A stretch of 64,000 bases of DNA from Gari tellinella (GCA_922989275.2 OV277858.1:4898001-4962000); one strand, 5' to 3'. Counted from the stretch's first letter, positions 10,610-22,620 are shown. The notes: a model not told the origin generated them from the letters alone. Numbers and translations: made by a program.

Positions 10610-10640
10610 GTTGTTGAGCCCTTTTGGCGTTTAAGTGACG
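10610..10640 (-). repeat. Right terminal inverted repeat of the 4.1-kb element
   Basis: Read on the minus strand it starts CGTCACTTAAACGCCAAAAG and continues GGCTCAACAAC, matching the left end except for one substitution and a nearby difference. AAAT follows at 10641. Confidence 0.7.
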
Positions 10641-11400
10641 AAATATGGTAAGCAAAAATGTGCATGAAAGTATGCCTGGCTAAAAAATTCATTATTACTT
10701 TTTTTCACATTTTCTTTTCTGGTCTAAGTAATTGAAAACTTAGAGACCTTGTCAATGCAATTATATTGTATTTCTATGTGATATACATGGTTATGTAAGG
10801 TGTGCAGGAGGATGGCACCCCGACCCCAACACACCTATGACGGGGAAAATAAACAAAGTCCTGCTTTCACTAGGCCTGAGAAAAAAAAAAGTTATTTTAT
10901 ACTTACTTTACATGTTTTATATTGTTAAAATGTTCAGGGTTTGAATTACAAATTGCACTATGTTTGCTAGACTCATTTTGCTTGACTCATTATTAGGCCA
11001 AATGTTGCCTGATCCTATTGTTTTACTTTAGAGTTTATTAGTAGTATTTAGTTTTGAAATATAGCTTAATTATTAAACATTCAATATTGTTACTTCGTAC
11101 TTTATTCGCTCAATTTCCTTACCAATTGAGTCACTCTGGTGTTTGCCCGCACATATTCAGTGCTGACCTGTTACAAGTGTAACGCAGGTTACTCGATGCA
11201 ACGATACAGAGCGACCATGCTCTGTGGCTTGGTCATCGATTCTTCCTTTTTCAATTTTAGACCGTGGTTTAAATACTGCAAAATTTAACAAGAATCAGTA
11301 ATCAAAAATTACAAAGCGCACCTCTGGCATATCTAAAATAAAAACATTTCATTTTGATGAGATTGATGTCAAAAAGTCACTGAATACAAGTAATTTAGAT
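10641..11400. other. Gene-free unique-looking sequence
   Basis: AT-rich sequence without coding-like frames or recognisable repeats, apart from short A and T runs. Confidence 0.5.
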
Positions 11401-12900
11401 CAAGTTCAAAGGTCAATGTCATTTAAACTTTTGTACATCTTTGTGTACACATTGAGGCGCATCAGTATATTGAGTTTCTATATCCTAGCTGCAGTCGCCT
11501 GTGCAAAATAGACTTTAACATAGAAACTTTACGTTGACACAAGGGCTAAAGGTCACGAGTAAAGGTCAACAAACTGTAGTGCAACGTCATCTTATCATTA
11601 AGGTTGTTTTAGATTATTGACTCTAGATACAGTCGTTCAGAACAAATGTAACGGAAACCAAAAGGTTGACCCTAGAGATCAATGTCAAAAGTCAAATTAA
11701 TCATACTAGAATGCAACATGGTCTACCTATTAAGATTAAGGCCAATCAGTATACAAAAGTGTTTACCCTAGGTTCAGTTGTTCAGATAGAACATACCTTA
11801 ATATAAAACCTTAATTTTGACCATAGGGGTAAAGGTCAAGGGTCAAGGTCACTAAACTACAATGCAATGTTGTCTAGTCATTAAAGAACATCAAAATAAC
11901 AAGGTTCGTGATCATATGTGCAGTGATTTTACAACAACAGACTTTAATGCAAAATATTGGTACCCAGCAGGAACACAACGTTGTTTCAACGTTGAAACAT
12001 CGTTGATTTTCCGTCGCAACGTTGATCAACCCTTTTTCACCATGGGTCGGTACCGAATTTATTGCCAACGTTGAATCAACGTTGAAAATGGTCGTGAGAA
12101 AAAACAAATCGTTGAAAATGAAAATTCTGATAAATTATATTGCAGTGGTTATGTATCATCACGTAAACTATGATTTATCGTAAAAACAAATTCAATTTAA
12201 AAATCTACTGCCAAAGTTGAATCAACGTTGAATCAACATTGTCAGATAATGGACGTAGGTGAAAAGTATTATTATTTAACAAATAATCATAACAACTTCA
12301 AATTAAATATTAATTTGATCCTTCATTGTTTAGATGCAAAAGAAATAAGTTCTAAGTTCTTAATATTAAGCACTGAATTTTACATTCAAGTTTACAATTA
12401 AAATAAATAAAATATAACCTTCCAGAAAGCAAACCAATTCAATGTAAAAAAAAATAATTATAGATACTCAGCGTACTAATAAATGAAGCAACCATATTTG
12501 ATAAGCTGTAATCAAACATCTTCCAACGCCCATGCGTTGTCTACTCTACTATTAGTACAGCTCCTAAAACCTAAGTTGAAGGCAGAATTTTAAAATAAAA
12601 CAATATCTGGAGAAAAAAACACAAAAACGGACAGCCCACTCGAAACAATGTCGTGTTGACGTTGAATCAACGTCATTTCAACGTTGAAAATTCTACCATT
12701 ATCAACGTTGAATCAACGTTGAGGTTCAACGTCAAAAAAACTTTCAAAATCAAATATAAATCGTACGTTGTTTCAACGTTGACGTTCAACGTTGATCTAA
12801 CGTTGATTCAACGTTGTTGTGCCTGCTGGGTATTGACCATAGGTCAAGGGATAAGGCCACCAAATTTCAGAACAAAATGACAAATCAAGATAAAAATACA
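11400..12900 (+). repeat. Satellite of about 145-bp period, about four copies, interrupted by an insertion
   Basis: Copies can be traced by AAAGGTCA-type sequence followed by CTACAATGCAACGT-like and CATTAAG-like blocks, near 11405, 11549, 11677 and 11828. Each also carries CAGTTGTTCAGAACAAA-like sequence. The array is cut at 11962 by the TA-flanked element and resumes at 12833 with TTGACCATAGGTCAAGGGAT, which continues the unit. Several copies contain adjacent AGGTCA hexamers, for example 11832-11849. Confidence 0.65.
11963..12830. mobile_element. TA-flanked 868-bp element built on CAACGTTG palindromes
   Basis: It begins CCCAGCAGG(A)ACACAACG and ends with the inverted CCTGCTGGG, flanked by TA on both sides (11961-11962 and 12831-12832). 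Inner terminal regions consist of overlapping TTCAACGTTGAA palindromes. The middle is AT-rich and non-coding. The flanking satellite is continuous if the element and one TA are removed, which supports a true insertion. A TA duplication suggests movement by a Tc1/mariner-type or similar enzyme. An inverted relative lies at 49632-50833. Confidence 0.8.
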
Positions 12901-15580
12901 AGATACAAGAAACTCTACTAGAGTCGTGTTTTTTGCGAACATATGTTTAACATTTGCATGGAGCTACTTACCGACTTAAACAAATATGTCTTAACAATGC
13001 ATTTAACTAACAAACAACATGTACTATACATTATTGTTTTTGATGACTCTTTGAATGACTTTGTGCACAATAAGGCGTCACTTTGGATTATATCTTGGCA
13101 ATGTTTTGAAAAGAAATTTAGAAAATCATATACTTAGAACAATAGCAGACAACAAATATTGCAGACGTAAACAACTACCCAACATGCAAGTAATTAAATT
13201 TAGCAAGTGTTTTAATAACATCAATACTAAATCTGGAACTATATGCATTCCAGTATTAAAAGTGTACGGTATGATGAAAACATTGTGCTCATTCGTCATA
13301 CCGTATCCTGTAAGGGGTGTAATGAAATATTGGCACAGACGTTTTTATGTCATGCATTATCCCCTAAAATGTTATATCCTATCATGTTGTTATTTAAAGC
13401 ATGTTGACAGTTAAAGAGGATGTTCTTAATGCTCATTCATCTCATTCGAAACAACAACGGTTTGCATAATAAAAAAAATGTTCTGTAAGTGTGGCAGAGT
13501 AAAGCTTCAAACAAAATTCTCATATAGAGTTGACTGTCAAAATATAGGACGAGCCTTGACGATCTTGAGCTTATTAAATATGATAAGTAATGAGCATGAA
13601 TATAAGATTATATATATGGCATCACCTATTATATCAATCGAAGCCGTAGTTTGTAGCGTTTCTGCTATGTAGAGTTTGCGCCAAAAACTGACGTTCTTTA
13701 TATAATTCAAGAACGAAATAACGAATCAAGCCCAAAATCGCAGATGCATAACCTCAGATAGTGATTAACAGTAATGCATTAAAAAGCAAAGTCTTGCTGA
13801 ATGATAGCCGAGTAAATCTCAGGACAAAATTCAGTATACAGACGGACGGACGAACGAACGGACAGACGGGCGGACAAACAGAGCGAGTCCAGTATACTGC
13901 CCCTAACTACATCTCGTTGGTGGGGTATAAAAAAGAAGCATCCCGAAGGTATCGAACTGATTACATATTACGTTTACCTTCAAACACAACTCGACCAGTG
14001 TGACCTAAGGCTTTTAATTTTTGTTTCATATCAACTAAATGCTTAAACTCTGGCCATATTAATAACTCTGAATGATTCCCAACTTCTATAAATAAAAACG
14101 TTTATTTACGACATAGCGCTTGAAATCGGACTATACCATTGTCAATATATAAAAAGGCATCTCACTTCTGGTACTACACTGTTTCCATAGGCCACTGTTT
14201 AAATGTGTATTACGTCGAAACTCGATAATATAAACTCGCGTTGGTTCAAACATACCAATATTTCGAAGCTAAAACGTGTCTTACTGATATATATTCAGCG
14301 AGATCGATGTATCGAAATTTAATTTAAGAAATACGTGTATGCTCGATTTAAGCAAGAACGTATTGAGCTGAAACTGAATTTGTTAAGGTTCGTTCAATGG
14401 ATACAAAATAATTAATCACCAACACAACAACAAAAATAAGATTTAGATGGTTGGGATTCGTTGGTAGGTGAGACTTTGGTCGACAAAATTTACTCTATAT
14501 GGTCGTAAATGGTATACATAATACTCTAACTCGTTGATTTTCTCGTCGTTAAGGTTTTCGATGGGTAATGCTTATCAGAACGTATCCGCAAAAAATATAC
14601 ACCATCTCATTCAGTATCCAATTCTACATCATTTTCCAGAGTTTAAAGAATTTTCACCTCATATAACTGAAATTATGGATACTTTTGTCTCGTTACCCTA
14701 CTTTTCAAAAAACGTCCGGAAATGACTACCCCTCTTTTTTCTTTCCGAGGATAAAAAATTACAAATATTAATAAAAAGATCAAAAGTTATTCGTGCATTT
14801 ATACCTAAGACATTGTTGTATACAAATACAAGCAGAACAATTAAATATTTTGCATAGTACATTAAAAAAAATCTCTTATATTTTGAAAAAAATAATTTAT
14901 GAGTCAATTTTTTCTCAAAAAATAATTTTTTACGTTTTAGCAAAACTGAGATTTTTACAAAAATTAGGCAGGGGCATTCATACTGACTACACTTAAAATT
15001 ATCTACCATGTCTCTAGAACAAAATAAAATTAAGAGGGTTGACCTCATGTAACTTGAGAAAAATGGAATTGTGTTTGGGAGGGGTCAACATTTGTGGGAA
15101 AGTAAAATCAAACATTGAAGTTTTTTGATAAAACATGCACTGTCAATTAGCAAATAGTTGTGGAATTCACAAAAATGTCAATTTAATAGCTATTGTCTGT
15201 TTTACAAATTATTTTCTGCAAGATAAACAATATTCTCCAGCAAGAAATGTGAAAAATACAGTCAATCTTGTATGCAGTAACCACCTTGCGAATCAGTCTG
15301 CAGACCTCTTCATTATGACACTAGACTAATTAACTCAGGGTAGAAATAGTGAAGACACCTCCTACTGAAGCATTCTGAATTAGTTTTATCCTGCATTAAA
15401 CAGACAACTCAATACCAGACAAAATATGGGTATTCACTTGAGTGATCGCTTAATACAAGATTGACTGTAAAAATTGACAATGATTACCAAGTTACATAAT
15501 AAACGGCTGGTATGTTGCAACCCAATAATTGCAATAGATATTTAACCCTTTACTCCATAGCTTATTTTAAGTATTGAAGA
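12900..15580. other. Gene-free AT-rich stretch
   Basis: Several open frames occur, the longest 119 codons at 13055-13414 and 116 codons on the minus strand at 15048-14698. They are Lys, Phe and Leu-rich from AT richness and resemble no protein I know. At about 13838-13875 there is a degenerate GACGGACGGACGAACGAACG run followed by ACTGCCCCTAACTACATCTC, which looks like the tail of a dispersed repeat. I see no gene. Confidence 0.5.
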
Positions 15581-15590
15581 GACATGGTTG

Positions 15591-15647
15591 CATAAAGCAG
15601 GCTGAAATTAAAGCAGGATTCATTCTGCTTTACTTCCAGTCTGCTTA
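15591..15647. repeat. Hairpin repeat, family B (AAAGCAGGCTGAAAGTAAAGC)
   Basis: Near-palindrome with arms like AAAGCAGGCTGAAATTAAAG and its complement. The same hairpin recurs mainly within 34.9-39.7 kb. The sequence is non-coding. Confidence 0.7.
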
Positions 15648-16033
15648 TACTATGTACAGTCTGCTTAGATAAAGGGTTTTTATTATGCATATTCATGACT
15701 GTATACAATTAAACTATTTACTTTCAAGAGTGAAGGAATAAAAATGCAATGTGTTAACGTGAGTATCAATGGAGTAAAGGGTTGATTTAGGAAAACATGT
15801 TTAGCATGTACCACAGGTTTGATTTACAGTAAGACCTGTATTTAATAGGCAGTCTGTTCCTCTACCTTTGTTGTGGTTCTAGGACTTATTTGTCATATTT
15901 ATTAAACCGAGATGACACCTCTGCTACAGTGGAGAAAACGTTATTCTGTCCTGTATACACGCAAACGGAAAACACTAAAATGCAGATAAGGACAATTTTT
16001 TGACAAGTCTGACTTTTCATTGTTATCTGAGTG

Positions 16034-16073
16034 GCAAACAGTTAGGAGCCTGATTAGGCTCCAAACTGTTTGC
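16034..16073. repeat. Hairpin repeat, family A (GCAAACAGTTTGGATCC type)
   Basis: Arms GCAAACAGTTAGGAGCC and its near-complement around a 6-base loop. It is followed by CTTTTAGCGTAAAAGCGTTT, which also follows the family A half-copy at 28227. The two sites therefore share a longer parent repeat. Confidence 0.7.
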
Positions 16074-17086
16074 ACTGGAAATAGTACTTTTAGCGTAAAA
16101 GCGTTTACTGGGAAAGAACAGCGTTTCCTCCATTGTAAGAGCTAAAAGGAAGGCGGATTTGTGGTTTTAATCCAAACAGGCTGCTTTGGAACAAATGAGA
16201 TAAGCCGAAATCATCTTCCTGTAATCATTATCATGTCATCTCATCATGCATCCCTCATCATTTATGGGCGCTTGTCTCGCAGATCCTGGCCAATCTAGCT
16301 CTTCATTGGCAGACTCAACAATTTTACCGCCCGCACAATAGTTATGATCCACTAAATGTTTTTCTTTTATTTCCGGACCGGCCACTTGTGGATTTGCAAA
16401 CTTTTCCACTCAGGGCTAAATTTCTCACAGGGCCCCGACACGATTGCAAAAAACCGTCAGAAGTATATACCTTCTCGCGATTTTTTTCTCTAAAAATAGC
16501 AATCGTGTTGGGCCCCCTGTGCGCAGTCAAGCATTACCCAGCTAAGACCTTAACGTAGTGGAAGCCAATGGCGTAATCACTCATGCTTGCTCTACCATGT
16601 TGAAAAATTAAATACACAATAACGGCTAGGAACTTTACATGGCTTTAATAATCTTCACGCTTCTGACATTTGAAACTTGCATAAAGCGTTTGTTTCCATT
16701 AAAATAGCAAATAATATCGGCTTTATAAATAAGTTTGACCAAGTTCAGAGCTGGTTTTTAACATTCGACATTTCTGTGTCATTTTGCGAAAAATACAGCC
16801 TCGTAACAAAAATGAACACCATGTTAGATATACGCTATATGGTGGTAGAAGCGTTAATACAGACGACATAATTGAAGATGCACTATTTAATTAAGTAACG
16901 TTACGTCTACTTAGCGTCTAAACCCCTTCACTGGCATTGCGTCACATTTTTTCATACAGAATATAACTGGTGATTCATCTAAGTGGCAACAGTTTGGATC
17001 TATATCAGACGCTGGTTTTATTTTAGTTCACCAGTGTTTGCAACGGACATACTAGTTTAGCATAAACGCGTGTTGTGAGAGTATAA

Positions 17087-17415
17087 CAGTGCTCCCTCTC
17101 TGCAACGACACCCAATGGGAGATATATATATATTGTGTATTGTTCGGCAGGAGGGTTGTTATAGACAGGGACACAGCTTGAATCCAGACCAGACGCCTCA
17201 ATATAGTCTACTTAAAATTGTGGCCTATTTTTCTCAAAGATACGTATTGGACATTTGTACAAGAGAATCAAAGGGACGAGTTCCAAACAGTTTGAATCTA
17301 GATCAGACGCCGCGTTACGTTATTCTACGGATGTTCATGTTCCCTTTTTATAACAACTCCATCCGCACAACACACAAAGTAGTTGTAGTTGTCTCCCATT
17401 GGATGCTGTCGTAGA
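17087..17415. mobile_element. Degenerate MITE, CAGTGCTCCCTCTCTRCAAC type
   Basis: The left end CAGTGCTCCCTCTCTGCAAC and the following ACACCCAATGGGAGA match the MITE at 57596-57934. The inverted partner near 17392-17410 (TCTCCCATTGGATGCTG) is diverged and lacks the outer terminus. Family A hairpin pieces (GAATCCAGACCAGACGCC, GATCAGACGCCGCG) sit inside, as they do in the other copy. Confidence 0.6.
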
Positions 17416-17705
17416 TGTAATCAATCCTGTTACTCGTCACTCTGTATTATCTCGTGTTGTATAAACTGTGTATTTGTCAGATTGTAAATTGGAATCCATG
17501 TATTATTCTGGTCCGGCCGATTTACCCTTAGATTGAAAAATTCTATTTAAGAATGGGATGGCAATTGGACTCGATGAATTTTGTACAGCCTACTAGGGAT
17601 ACATAAAACTGCATTTATAGTGCGTACTTATTCTGTCCCGTTTAAATGTCGTTGCAAAGAAAAACTACAATTTTTAATAAATTTCTAACTTTTTTTTTAC
17701 TCTGA

Positions 17706-17775
17706 GTGGCAATCAGGTAGGGGCCTGATTAGACGCCGGGTTACCCTGCATCTGATCTGGCTCCAAGCTTCTTTT
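17706..17775. repeat. Hairpin repeat, family A, degenerate
   Basis: TGGCAATCAGGTAGGGGCC is followed by TGATTAGACGCC and then, inverted, CATCTGATCTGGCTCCAAGC. The arms are diverged. A tRNA A-box-like TTAGCTCAGTGG lies just downstream near 17842 without a good B box. Confidence 0.5.
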
Positions 17776-18544
17776 TTTTGCAATTGAATGAAAAGTTTTA
17801 GAGTTAATGCGGTAGTTGGGAAATAATAACGTATCAGTAAAGTTAGCTCAGTGGTATCGTCCTGCACGAGGATTAGCTTATCTCAAGTACGAAACTGTAT
17901 ATCCGATGTCACTTTGCTGACCTTTAACCATTAAAACAGTTTTGTTCTAAACAGAATCGGCCAGGTTAGATACATCGGACAAATAATAGGCGTTTTGTGC
18001 CATAACTCTTTTTTTTACCTCTCTCATATCATTTTTACTTTAGCACGTTAGCATTATACTATTATTTTAGCTATCAGTATGTGTTTGGTTCGTTCAGTTA
18101 TTGAAAAATTGTTTTGAATATTTACCCCGTGTGCCCCATTTGCGTCGTGTACGTAGAACCATTCTGGACAATGCTTCATTATATGAGTGCCTGGGCTATA
18201 ACAATGGAATCGACTTCGACCTAGTCTGTCTGTCGTCTTCCCCGACTTGATCCCGACTTTGTGTAGACATCTTGCAAGCTCCAGATCGTCCGCATAGGTA
18301 TTCCCCTAGATAAGCCAAACTATATACATTTTTGTACTAAGAGAACTGTATGGTTCGGGAAAGGACATAATTGAACCAGAAATCAATTACCAATAATGCC
18401 ACGCTTGTCGACAAACACTTTGATTTACGATCGAAAGTTGGACATTTTACTGCTAAAATATACATACCCTGATTTTATTGATATACTTTGGAATTTTAAG
18501 TGTTTTGACAGGGCTCAACGTCATTCATCCAAGTCGTTTCAGAA

Positions 18545-19165
18545 ACGTTGCATTCAATGAGCTCCTCAGAAAGTTTTGACTCTGCTACAGCAGCAGCAAT
18601 TGGAGAAATTATCAAGGTATCCCCATGTAAGTCCTGTGAACTCTACCCAATACCTACAAGGCTCTTAAAGTTATGCCTTGACGAGCTCATACAATCGTTG
18701 ACACAAATTGTGAACTCTTCGCTGGAATCTGCGTATGTTCCAAAATAATTTAAAAGGTCCCATTTAAGACCTATTTTGAAGAAACCTGATCTCGATACAA
18801 ATGATCTTAAAAACTACAGGCCGTTATCAAATCTGTCATTTCTATCTTAAGTATTAGAAAAAGTAGAATTAAAACGCACTGAGTCTCATTTGACTTCAAA
18901 CAATCTGCACGAGCAGCATCAGTTAGAATATCGCAAGTACCACTCTACAGAAACTGCTCTTGTTAAAGTTCAAAATGACATCCTGCAGCATCTTGCTAAG
19001 ATTCAAATCACATTTCTGGTGATGCTTGACCTATCAGCCGCATTCGACACTATTGATCATCAAACAATACTCAATTGCCAAAGTAATTTGAAACCCAATA
19101 AAGTGGATGACTCTATACCTATATGACCGTTACCAAACAGTCGCAGTAGATGGATAATTATCTGC
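18545..19165 (+). pseudogene. Fragment of L2/CR1-like LINE reverse transcriptase, N-terminal half
   Basis: Translated pieces match the 5' part of the LINE at 61.0 kb: a segment ending IVNSSLESAYVPK, then KKPDLDTNDLKNYRPLSNL, and LDLSAAFDTIDH with the motif A Asp, in two frames broken by stops at about 18746 and 18848. The fragment stops near 19165, before VPQGS and YADD, where the 300-bp repeat region begins. It is dead. Confidence 0.75.
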
Positions 19166-19174
19166 CCCTGTTCT

Positions 19175-20440
19175 CAGTAACTCGGAATCTGATCTAGATA
19201 TAAGCTTTGATACAGCTTAGATACGTGGTAACTCGGAGTCTAATCTGGATATAAGCATTGATACAGCTCAGATACCGAGTATCTCACCAGAATCAGCTAT
19301 AGTTATTTCTATGTCATTTCAAACGGTGTCGACCCTAATCAGGCGCCGTATTTGAGGAACGGCTGCTAATATGAGACTACATAGTTTGCAATACTTGCGT
19401 CATGCCTTGCATTTGTCTCTTTTGCATTTATTATGCATTTAGTCAAACTCCAGAATGTACACAAATGCATTTTTCTCACTTTTTTATTGTTAGATCGAAC
19501 AGTTTCTGCGTATACGAGACGCCGAGTAGCTCTCGATCTTATCAAGGTCTTAAACTGTTTTACGCTTCTAGAACGAATTATTTTTTTCGTATTATAATAT
19601 AAATTCAGACAGTTTGGATCTCGATCACAATGCTGAGTTACTCGGTGTCGCAACTGTTAGAAATCTATTACAATATTTTCTTTCTTGTGAATTCCTAAGC
19701 AATTAGTTTGAATATTGATCAGACGCCGTTTAGATCGGCAATGCATCAGGATCCAAACTGTTTGACACCTTAGAATAAATTTAATTACTTCTTATTATAG
19801 TTTTACACAAGCGATTTCTATAAAGATGAGACGCCGAGTAGTTCGCGATCGGATCAAGATCTAAACATATTTACATTTTTAGAACAAAATGTTCCTTTCA
19901 TATAAATTCAGACAGCTTCGATCCCGATCACAATGCTGAGTGACTAGGTGTCGGAACTGTTTGATACCTATTAGCATATTAGAATTCCTACGCAATTAGT
20001 TTGAATATTGATCAGATGCCGTGTAGATTGGCACTGCATCAGGATCCAAACTGTTTGACACCTTAGCAAATAAATTTAATTACCTTTTATAATAGTTTTA
20101 CACAAGCGATTTGGATGAAGATGAGACGCCGAGTAGTTCGCCATGTAAACAATATTTAAACAGATTTACATTTTATGAAGAAATATTCCTTTCATATAAA
20201 TTCAGACAGTTTGGACCCCGATCACAATGCTGAGTGACCTGGGCACTGCATCAGGATCCAAACTGTTTGAAACCTTAAAGTTATTCAATATTTACTTTCA
20301 TTATAGTTTTACACAAGCAATTTAGATATAGATGCCGAGTAGCTTGATTCTCATCAGGATCAAAAATGCTTCACAGCTGAGTTTTTCGTTTCATTTGTTC
20401 AGTTTGGATCTAGACGAGATGCCGAATTGCGAAATGGGAC
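19175..20440 (+). repeat. Tandem array, unit about 300 bp, carrying family A hairpin pieces
   Basis: Unit boundaries marked by TATAAATTCAGACAG fall near 19604, 19907 and 20201, giving periods of about 303 and 294. A partial unit lies before the first and a shortened one after the last. Each unit has CGATCACAATGCTGAGT, a GAATATTGATCAGA(C/T)GCCG block in the first two, CATCAGGATCCAAACTGTTT, TAGTTTTACACAAGC and a GATGCCGAGTAG or GAGACGCCGAGTAG block. The array is non-coding. Confidence 0.8.
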
Positions 20441-20449
20441 AGAAAAAAA

Positions 20450-21010
20450 TGTAACATACTGGCAGATGCAATTTGCTTGATTGGTTAATTAGTTAATTTA
20501 TATGTTGATCTACCACCTACGATTATACTTACTTTTGATGAGCCGAAGGTTTATTACCCCCGAGCCGAGTTTTTATTACCTCCGCATCCGGTGTGACACA
20601 GTGACGCAACGGTCAAGCCGCTTCCCTGTGATATTTGTAGATAGCATGATTGAGGAGCGTGCTCTATGGAATTCCGCGATTTCATTGGTCAACTATATTT
20701 AGATGTTGGCCTCGGGAACAGCTAGAACCTTTCGTGTGATAATTTATCTGCATATTTCATAAATCGACATAGATCGTACTTTCCGAAAAGTGACGAGTAG
20801 TGCATGCAGTATCATATGCACGTCTTACGGAGATCACCAATCAACTTTAGGTCACACTTACCGACCTAAATCTCTTTTTATGCAATTGCTTTGTGTAGCA
20901 ACCCTATAATTAGATTTGGGATTTCGGAAGATATGTGAACACACTTTAAATGTGTAGACACCCGGACAATAAAATTTAAGTAGAAGAATGAGATTTTATC
21001 CGTTAAATAG
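20450..21010. other. Gene-free stretch
   Basis: No coding-like frame or recognisable repeat. Scattered CpG-containing words occur around 20560-20600. Confidence 0.4.
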
Positions 21011-21013
21011 AGG

Positions 21014-21150
21014 ACTCGCTCTAACCCGCACTCATCAGGTAATTAATAAGCCGCGGAAAGCCGCGCTTATCAGGTAATAGATAAAGTCGCGCTATCACGC
21101 GCCCATGAGGGAATAATGAAACACGCGCTGACACGCGCGCATAAGGGATA
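21014..21150 (+). repeat. GC-rich short tandem, about 38-bp period, four copies
   Basis: Degenerate units share CGCGCTTATCAGGTAAT-like cores: ACTCATCAGGTAATTAATAA, then CGCTTATCAGGTAATAGATA, CGCCCATGAGGGAATAATGA and CGCGCATAAGGGATAGGG. The CG-rich units contrast with AT-rich flanks. Confidence 0.65.
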
Positions 21151-21521
21151 GGGTTAATGCAGTCCTGAGAGAGCACATCAACCACAGCAACAGTGATTAA
21201 ATGTCCCTGGGCTTTGGCATCCCGCAGCGTGACACTCGTAATGTAATGAGAATATGTCTTCAGTCTGTGACGTATTATATGTGTGTGTGTTGGAGGGGAA
21301 GCAGCACTGACTTTTAAATTACTTAAATTTTAGTAATTCGATTTATTTAATCATTATAGCTTTCTGTTTTAGATATGTGAAGCATTTTAGAATTGATTTA
21401 TAAATTCATTATAGTTCTCTTCATTTTCGTACTGTAGAACAATCATTTGAATTGTAAATCGAAGTCGCTTAGCTCGAACTATTCGATAGTTCAACACATG
21501 ATCTGCATTATTCCATGCTCG

Positions 21522-21606
21522 GTTCAGTCGAACATACCCATATAACAAAGTTAAAATGTGGCTTAGCCACGTTTTAACTTTGAAATACGGGTATGTTCGA
21601 CTGAAC
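21522..21606. repeat. Long hairpin with GTTCAGTCGAACATACCC ends
   Basis: An 85-base inverted repeat. The outer arms GTTCAGTCGAACATACCC pair exactly with GGGTATGTTCGACTGAAC, and the inner arms AAAGTTAAAA(T)GTGGC pair with GCCACGTTTTAACTTT across a TTA centre. A related single arm (GGGTATGTTTGACTGAAC) lies at about 22488-22505, so it is a dispersed family. Confidence 0.8.
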
Positions 21607-22264
21607 TAAGCCACGTTTTAAGGTATTCCAACACTGACGGTAGGGTAATTGTACTATGAATATGATGTTATGATTGGATAATACATGTCATTCCCGTGTC
21701 TTGTGTGACATATGAAGGCTTTTCGTCACCTCTTCTCGAACTTATTTGAAATATTGTAAATAGCCTTACAGGTAGGAAAATATGCGAGGAAAGACAAATA
21801 TTCCTTAAAGGTGATTTTTTACCTATTCTTACTAAAAAGACGTGAACATAACAAAATAAAAGTTAGTGTCCCAATATTTGCATCATATGATGTGAAATAT
21901 TTAAAAAAAAATTGAACCGTCCTCTTAAAAATATGCAATATTTTTCATACGATTTTACATTATATGACTTAAAAGGTTGTATGTTTGTACAAAAATGAAA
22001 ACTGGAACAAAGCAAACCACTTGCTTTTTTTCATACAATATTACACAATCTAAATCCAAAATATGATGACATTTGGCCGCACCTAACTGGAAAAAATTAA
22101 CTTTGTCTTCGAAAAAAGAGACCTTGAATACTTTATAAAGACTGAACAATAAATTTGAATTATAATTGAATATTTTTGCAAGTTAATGTCAGGCGCATTT
22201 ATAAACATCTAATCATTGATTTAGGAAAAGGTTTTGTTTAAAAAAGATAAATATTTCAAAGAAA

Positions 22265-22305
22265 AATATATTGACTCGGTCGGGATTCGAACCCGTGAGG
22301 GGAAG
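22265..22305 (-). repeat. tRNA-like B-box fragment
   Basis: On the minus strand CACGGGTTCGAATCCCGACC is a perfect B box with T-stem arms, followed by GAGTCA. No A box or acceptor stem can be paired, so it is a tRNA or SINE relic. Confidence 0.45.
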
Positions 22306-22550
22306 GCCATGCAAATTTACAAGAGCGAAATTTGCAACATTTAGGACTTCGTTCGGATAATTTCTAACATTATTGTCCAGGTTTTTTATGGGACTGTTCG
22401 GTATATTCCGTTAAACACGGAAAATGCCGAGATAACACGGAAAAAGGCAATCTTCAGTCTTGGAATTCATTAACTTGTAATATATATGGGTATGTTTGAC
22501 TGAACGGAGTTCGAGATATCGAAATCGACTGTATTTGTTACTCCGTGTGA

Positions 22551-22620
22551 AGCATTCTTGAACGCACACTTCCTGTGTGAAAAGAGCGCTATATAAATTT
22601 GGTATAATAATGATAATAAA
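22551..22620 (+). mobile_element. Solo 3' tail of the L2/CR1-like LINE (or its SINE partner)
   Basis: AGCATTCTTGAACGCACACT then TCCTGTGTGAAAAGAGCGCT, ATATAAATTTGG and an ATAATAATGATAATAA tail. It is the same terminal stem and microsatellite as at 4256-4330 and 63166-63238, without coding sequence upstream. Confidence 0.7.

Larger units (their letters stand above)
6524..10640. mobile_element. 4.1-kb element with inverted ends and internal copies of the terminal motif
   Basis: The left end at 6524 reads CGTCACTTAAACGCCAAAAG and continues GGCTAATCAAC. The right end at 10640 is its reverse complement with one or two changes, giving about 30-bp terminal inverted repeats. AAAT stands just outside both ends (6520-6523 and 10641-10644), a candidate 4-bp target duplication, though A/T-rich chance cannot be excluded. 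The inner half of the repeat, GTTGATGAGCCCTTTTGGC, recurs inside in both orientations at about 6725, 6781, 9857, 10027, 10383, 10412 and 10440. No transposase-like frame is present, so it would be non-autonomous. The interior holds a SINE, long TAG-type repeats and a dispersed repeat. The superfamily is unknown. Confidence 0.65.

Noticed and set aside
11862..12880. Frames rich in FNVE-type repeats, also at 49627-49890
   Set aside because: They arise from CAACGTTG palindromes of the TA-flanked element and appear on both strands.
13055..13414. 119-codon plus-strand frame
   Set aside because: No domain, splice context or homologous copy. Treated as chance in AT-rich DNA.
14698..15048. 116-codon minus-strand frame rich in Lys, Phe and Leu
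   Set aside because: AT-rich sequence, no recognisable domain, and an overlapping frame on the other strand is equally open.
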